Shown piece by piece: positions 60,289 to 64,000 of a stretch of 64,000 nucleotides of DNA. Position numbers and translations under genes: made by a program. Every line of letters begins with the position of its first letter. The first letter of the stretch is position 1. The notes beneath the pieces are model-generated. The model did no database searches, was not told the origin of the DNA, and was given only the letters and a program-made list of their open reading frames with translations. This DNA comes from JBNJGB01 sp051747385 (GTDB taxonomy: Bacteria; Myxococcota_A; UBA9042; PHBI01; JACKFB01): positions 124,001 through 188,000 of the forward strand of contig JBNJGB010000004.1 in the NCBI GenBank assembly GCA_051747385.1. Direction: 5' to 3'.

Positions 60289-62094
60289 TCAGCGCTTGCG
60301 GCGGGGGCTCCGCTTCGGCGTCCCGCGTCGGCTCGGAGAGCGCGACGGTCGCTTCGTCCGCGAGGGCTTCTTGTACTTCCGCGACGGCCTGGAGGGCCGC
60401 TTGATGGTCCGACGGCTCGGCTTGGAGGGGCGGTCGTAGCTCGGTCGGCTCGGCTTCGACGGCCGCTTGTACGTCCGACGGCTCGGCTTCGACGGTCGCT
60501 TGTACGTCCGGCGGCTGGGACGCTCCGGCTCGTCGTAGGCCGGACGGCGCGTGGGCCGACGGGGCGTGCGGGCGCGGTCGGGGACCTTGGGCGGGTCGTG
60601 CTTCCGGCTGCGGTCCGGGGTGGGCGCGCGACGCGGGCTGGTGCGATCCCGCTGGGGCTTCCGGCGCGGGCTGGTGCGGTCGGGCTTCCGGTCCGGGCGG
60701 TCGATCTTGCGCCGGCTGCGATCCGGCGCCCGACGCTTCGGCTCGGTGCGGGGCGTCCGACGCGGGGTGGCCCGCTCGGGCTTCGGAGCCCGCCGCTCGG
60801 GCCGCGCCTTCCGATCCGGCGTCCGGTCGGGGGTGCGGGACGGGCGCTCTCCGCGATCCGGACGGCTCGGTCGCCCGGGCAGGTCGTCGTAGAGCCGCTC
60901 GCCGCTCCGCCGCTCGGAGCGCTCCCGATCCCGGTGCCTGGGGTTGGGCGCCTTCGGAGGCTCGCGACGGTCCGGGCGCGAGGCTCCGCCCCGGCGACGA
61001 TCCCCGTCGTCCCGGGAGCGCCGCGCGTCGGGGGTGTCCCGCCTCGGCCGTGCCTCCGGCCGCCGATCCCCCCGGTCCTGTCCCCGCCGCGCGTCGGGCC
61101 GCTGTCCGCGGGACGGCTCGGGCGCCTTGCGCCGCTCTCCACGCGCCGGGGCGGGGCGTGCCTTGGCTCGCGCCTTCACGGGCTTGGGCTTCACCGTCAC
61201 GCGCTCGCTCCCGGCGATGGGGCGCGGCTGCACCCGGGTCCGGGGCGTGTAGGCCACGTAGCGCACGCGGCGTACCCGCCGGTGGTGGCGGCGATAGTAG
61301 TGATGCCCGTGGTGGTGGTGATAGTAGGCGTAGTGCCCGACGTGGATGCCCACGGGTGGGTGCCACACGCCGAAGTACCAGTGGCCGTGGATCCAGTGGC
61401 CGCCGAGGTAGTAGCCCGGAACCCACGTGTAGCCGACGCGCACGGCGGGCCGCCAGTGGCCCATGGTCCACACGGTGCCCACGGCGTAGCCCGGCACCCA
61501 CACGTGGTCGACCCGCTCGCGCACCGGCGACCAGTAGCCGCGGTACCAGTCCCCGTCGGCCCAGTAGCCGTCGACCCACGCGTAGCCCTCGACGTGGTCC
61601 TCTCGCCAGAACCCGTGCACCCATCGGCCGTCCGGGCCCACGTGGCCGGGCACCCACACGTAACCGGAGCGCGGCTCGAGGGGCTCCCAGTGGCCCGCGA
61701 CCCACACGCCGGACTCGTCGTAGTAGCCGGTGATCCACGTGTAGCCGGGCATGGAGGCCTCGCGCCAGAAGCCCTCGACCCAGGTCCCGTCCTCGGCGCG
61801 ATAGCCGGGCACCCACACCCAGCCCTCCTCGTCCGGGCCCTCCACCGGCTCCCAGTGTCCGGGCACGGGGACGCCGTCCGAGTCCACGTACGGGTCGACC
61901 CAGCGGAAGCCGGAGCGCTCCGCCTGGCGGTAGAAGCCGTCGATCCAGGTGCCGTCGGAGGCCTCGTGCCCCTCGACCCAGACCCAGCCGTCGTCGTCGG
62001 GCGGCGGGGGCTGCGCACCTGCGGGCGTCGCCACGCTGCCGAGGAGCAGGGCGGCGGCGAGAGCGAGTCGAGCGAGCAGGTTCTGCGGGGACAT
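60289..62094 (-). CDS. secreted Trp-repeat protein with long basic tail
   Basis: A 601-aa protein. The signal peptide (ALAAALLLGSVATPAGA) is followed by eight 25-28-residue repeats (about 32-235) of the pattern GYxWVPGY...G.W..GHW, related to YXWGXW/BcpO-type repeats found near the outer membrane or in spore/sheath proteins. A His/Tyr-rich neck (HHHHGHHYYRRHHRRVRR) leads to a 310-residue tail rich in Arg, Lys, Pro and Ser, including repeated RPSKPSRR units. The tail could bind polyanions such as LPS, DNA or acidic exopolymer. Stop overlaps the element D target duplication. Confidence 0.78.
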   Translation of the reverse strand: MSPQNLLARLALAAALLLGSVATPAGAQPPPPDDDGWVWVEGHEASDGTWIDGFYRQAERSGFRWVDPYVDSDGVPVPGHWEPVEGPDEEGWVWVPGYRAEDGTWVEGFWREASMPGYTWITGYYDESGVWVAGHWEPLEPRSGYVWVPGHVGPDGRWVHGFWREDHVEGYAWVDGYWADGDWYRGYWSPVRERVDHVWVPGYAVGTVWTMGHWRPAVRVGYTWVPGYYLGGHWIHGHWYFGVWHPPVGIHVGHYAYYHHHHGHHYYRRHHRRVRRVRYVAYTPRTRVQPRPIAGSERVTVKPKPVKARAKARPAPARGERRKAPEPSRGQRPDARRGQDRGDRRPEARPRRDTPDARRSRDDGDRRRGGASRPDRREPPKAPNPRHRDRERSERRSGERLYDDLPGRPSRPDRGERPSRTPDRTPDRKARPERRAPKPERATPRRTPRTEPKRRAPDRSRRKIDRPDRKPDRTSPRRKPQRDRTSPRRAPTPDRSRKHDPPKVPDRARTPRRPTRRPAYDEPERPSRRTYKRPSKPSRRTYKRPSKPSRPSYDRPSKPSRRTIKRPSRPSRKYKKPSRTKRPSRSPSRRGTPKRSPRRKR

Positions 62095-62181
62095 GGCGTG
62101 CTCCTGTGCGGCCGTGGGCCTCGCGCACCAGACCGACGAGCCCAACGCCCGCATATTCAATACTCTTCCTCCCGGCGCGCG

Positions 62182-63504
62182 CTACAAACAGCCGGGATCC
62201 GCGAGGCAGTCCGAGTCCTCGCAGTCCGTCGCCCCGTCGTCGTCGTCGTCGATCTGGTTGCCGCAGTCCGTCTCGCCTTCCGGGAGCACGCACTCCGTCG
62301 CCAGGGCGCAGTCGTCGACGTCGTCGCAGTCCGTCATCCCGTCGTCGTCCTCGTCCAGGCCGTCGCCGCAGTCCACCTCGCAGGCGAGGGTGCCGCCGAC
62401 GCAGGCGCCGTCCTGGCACGCGTCGTCCTCGGTGCAGGTCTCCCCGTCGTCGCACGGCGTCCCGTCCTCCACGGGCACCGGCTCGCAGAGGCCGCTGGAC
62501 GGCTCGCACTCCAGCGTGTGGCAGGCGGGCGGGGTCTGCCCGGAGCAGTCGACCGCGTCCTGGCCCTCGACGCAGGTGCCGTCGTCGCAGCTCCACGTCC
62601 CGTTGCACGCGTCCCCGTCATCGAACTGCGCGCAGTCCTCGTCCACGTCGCACGCGCAGGCGTTCTCGTCGCCGGGCACGCACGCGCCGTCCACGCACTG
62701 GTCGCCCTCCGTGCAGGCGTCCTCGTCGTCGCACGGCGCGCCGTCCTCCACGTCCACGGTCTCGCACTCGCCGGTGTCGGGGTTGCAGGCCAGCTCGGTG
62801 CAGGCCTGCCCGTCGTCCGGGCACGTCACCTCGCTGCCCGGATCCGGCACGCAGACGCCCTCGTCGCAGACTAGGATCCCGTTGCACAGGTCCCCGTCGT
62901 CGTACGCCGCGCAGTCCGCGTCCACGTCGCACTGGCAGGTGTTGCCGGACCCGGTGCAGGCGCCCTCCCTGCAGGTGTCGTCGGCCGTGCAGGGGTTGCC
63001 GTCGTCGCACGAGCCCTCGCGGGGCGTGAACACGCAGCCCGTGCCGGGCTCGCAGGAGTCCGTGGTGCAGGGGTTGCCGTCGTCGCACGTGATCGTGGCG
63101 ATCTCCTCGCAGGCCCCGCCCCGGCACGTGTAGCCGACGCAGTCGTTCCAGGCCGCCGAATCGCAGGCCGTCCCGTCCGGCGCGGTGCCCACGACACACC
63201 CGCCGGCGCTTTCGCCGTTGCAGCGTCCCGCCTCGCACTCGCCGGCGCCCTGGGCCTCGCACGGCCGACCGGCCCGGAGGACGACCCGCTCGCAGGACCC
63301 CGCGACGCACCGAGGCGCCTCGCACGGCCCCAGGTCGCCGAAGCGGCCCTGGCACTGGGCGTCGTAGCCGCACTCGTTGTCCGGGATGGACAGGTCGCCG
63401 CCGGACGTGTCCGCGGCTCCGCCGTCTCCCCCGCCGTCGTCGCAGGCCGCGACGGGCACGGCGACGAGAAACGCGAGGACGAGCAACGAGCGGACTGGAT
63501 GCAT
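62182..63504 (-). CDS. cysteine-rich lipoprotein with DDGNPCT and Asp-rich repeats
   Basis: A 440-aa lipoprotein; the signal peptide ends in the lipobox PVAAC. The mature part is a chain of Cys-rich units (CDDGNPCTTDSCEPGTGC, CDDGNPCTADDTC and variants with CDVDxDCAxFDDGD), as in Myxococcus-type cysteine-rich repeat proteins, then Asp-rich Ca2+-loop-like units (CGDGLDEDDDGMTDCDD, CGNQIDDDDDGATDCEDSDC). These suggest a Ca2+-stabilised, disulfide-rich surface rod. AGGAGG lies five bases before the ATG. It is 87 bp upstream of the Trp-repeat gene on the same strand. Confidence 0.83.
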   Translation of the reverse strand: MHPVRSLLVLAFLVAVPVAACDDGGGDGGAADTSGGDLSIPDNECGYDAQCQGRFGDLGPCEAPRCVAGSCERVVLRAGRPCEAQGAGECEAGRCNGESAGGCVVGTAPDGTACDSAAWNDCVGYTCRGGACEEIATITCDDGNPCTTDSCEPGTGCVFTPREGSCDDGNPCTADDTCREGACTGSGNTCQCDVDADCAAYDDGDLCNGILVCDEGVCVPDPGSEVTCPDDGQACTELACNPDTGECETVDVEDGAPCDDEDACTEGDQCVDGACVPGDENACACDVDEDCAQFDDGDACNGTWSCDDGTCVEGQDAVDCSGQTPPACHTLECEPSSGLCEPVPVEDGTPCDDGETCTEDDACQDGACVGGTLACEVDCGDGLDEDDDGMTDCDDVDDCALATECVLPEGETDCGNQIDDDDDGATDCEDSDCLADPGCL

Positions 63505-63554
63505 GGAGGACCTCCTGTTTGCGCGCGTACGTTAGCGGACCCGGATGCTCCCCC

Positions 63555-64000
63555 TCAACGGCACTCGCGATCGGGCCAGCGCAGGTCGAGCCAGTCGAGC
63601 CACTCCGGCCAGGGGGTCGGGTCCTTCAGCCCCTGCGGACGCACCAGCAGGCCGCGGTCGGCGCCCACGTCCAGATGCTGCTTCGGCCGCCCCTTCCGGG
63701 CGGGACGCCAGAAGCCGAACAGGAGCTCCGTGTCGCCCTGCCACGGGTGTCGCGCGACCCAGCCGCGCAGGTAGACGAGGTCTCCCTCGCGCCAGGTGCC
63801 GGAGGAGGGGAAGACCCGGATGCGGGTCACGGCCTTGCGCCGCACCTCAGGCTCGCACACACCGTAGGCGTAGCGGTCGAGGAACGGGAACCACCCCGGC
63901 CCCGGAGGGTCGTCCACCCGGAAGACGGCCTCGAGGACCAGGCCGCGACGCGACGGGGGCGTGACGCGCAGGCCCAGAAGCGACAGCGCGTCGCCGAAGG
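63555..64000 (-). CDS. C-terminal part of a protein cut by the window edge
   Basis: The open frame runs from the right window edge (LSLLGLRVTPPSRRG first) to the stop at 63555, about 148 codons. It is a beta-rich, Trp/Pro/Arg-rich domain (FPSSGTWREGDLVYLRG, ELLFGFWRPARKG). The LLGLRVTPP opening recalls C-terminal carbohydrate- or lipid-handling domains of membrane glycosyltransferases, but this is only a loose resemblance. The apparent GTG start at 63917 is internal. Start, length and function cannot be stated. Confidence 0.6.
   Translation of the reverse strand, partial: FGDALSLLGLRVTPPSRRGLVLEAVFRVDDPPGPGWFPFLDRYAYGVCEPEVRRKAVTRIRVFPSSGTWREGDLVYLRGWVARHPWQGDTELLFGFWRPARKGRPKQHLDVGADRGLLVRPQGLKDPTPWPEWLDWLDLRWPDRECR

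Overview
The window is very GC-rich chromosomal DNA from a Gram-negative bacterium. It is probably a member of the Myxococcota or a neighbouring lineage of the former Deltaproteobacteria. The signs are an outer-membrane TamA/TamB system, lipobox signals, a cysteine-rich lipoprotein with repeated DDGNPCT units, an Asp/Ala/Thr-rich lipoprotein, a Ser/Thr kinase fused to a large helical regulator, and many GTG starts. This placement is inference; there is no rRNA or marker tree here. No rRNA, tRNA, CRISPR array, prophage or transposase gene was recognised.

Layout. 1-4274 (minus): a translationally coupled chain PCD, 30-aa ORF, DUF4129, DUF4350, MoxR, DUF58 (cut by the left edge). 4388-11559: a lipoprotein, Fe-SOD, a helical-repeat protein, a response regulator, a phosphohexomutase, a secreted protein and a dienoyl-CoA isomerase-like crotonase. 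11742-15703: a KamA-family radical SAM enzyme, a small unknown, two zinc-ribbon membrane proteins and the Asp-rich lipoprotein. 15850-20649 (minus): threonyl-tRNA synthetase, a redoxin-APS reductase fusion and an SLC13/RCK permease. 20969-28851 (plus): a 46-aa membrane ORF, then a ten-gene Mrp-type antiporter operon. 28979-41000: SelB, a giant TPR protein, PBP4 (DacB), a TlpA-like thioredoxin, a FecR-like protein, an unknown gene coupled to a short HutF. 41414-53125: MaeB malic enzyme, then divergently AsmA-like, TamB and TamA/BamA-like proteins. 53154-64000: an HD protein, a GAF-like protein, a small unknown, a Ser/Thr kinase, an HTH protein, a Trp-repeat protein with a basic tail, a Cys-rich lipoprotein, and a gene cut by the right edge.

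The strongest unexpected signal is in the intergenic DNA. A family of 156-163 bp non-coding elements (copies at 6329, 10582, 38648, 60128, and a fragment at 55654) has about 19-bp imperfect terminal inverted repeats beginning CAGGGC. The four full copies are flanked by 10-bp target duplications (10/10, 8/10, 10/10 and 9/10 identical). Each carries a 10-bp hairpin and a (TTGCCC)n array whose complement is a canonical G-quadruplex motif. All five face the same way, with the hairpin/G4 end toward the start codon of a minus-strand gene, 54-66 bp away in four of five cases. A second, unrelated family of about 250-270 bp (7945, 35132, 40977) lies only between convergent gene pairs. These look like two short-repeat families with different niches: one at promoters and one at transcript ends.

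Functional links: APS reductase beside an SLC13-type permease suggests sulfate uptake and reduction. The Mrp operon suggests Na+/H+ exchange. AsmA-like/TamB/TamA form an outer-membrane biogenesis block. SelB implies selenocysteine use encoded elsewhere.
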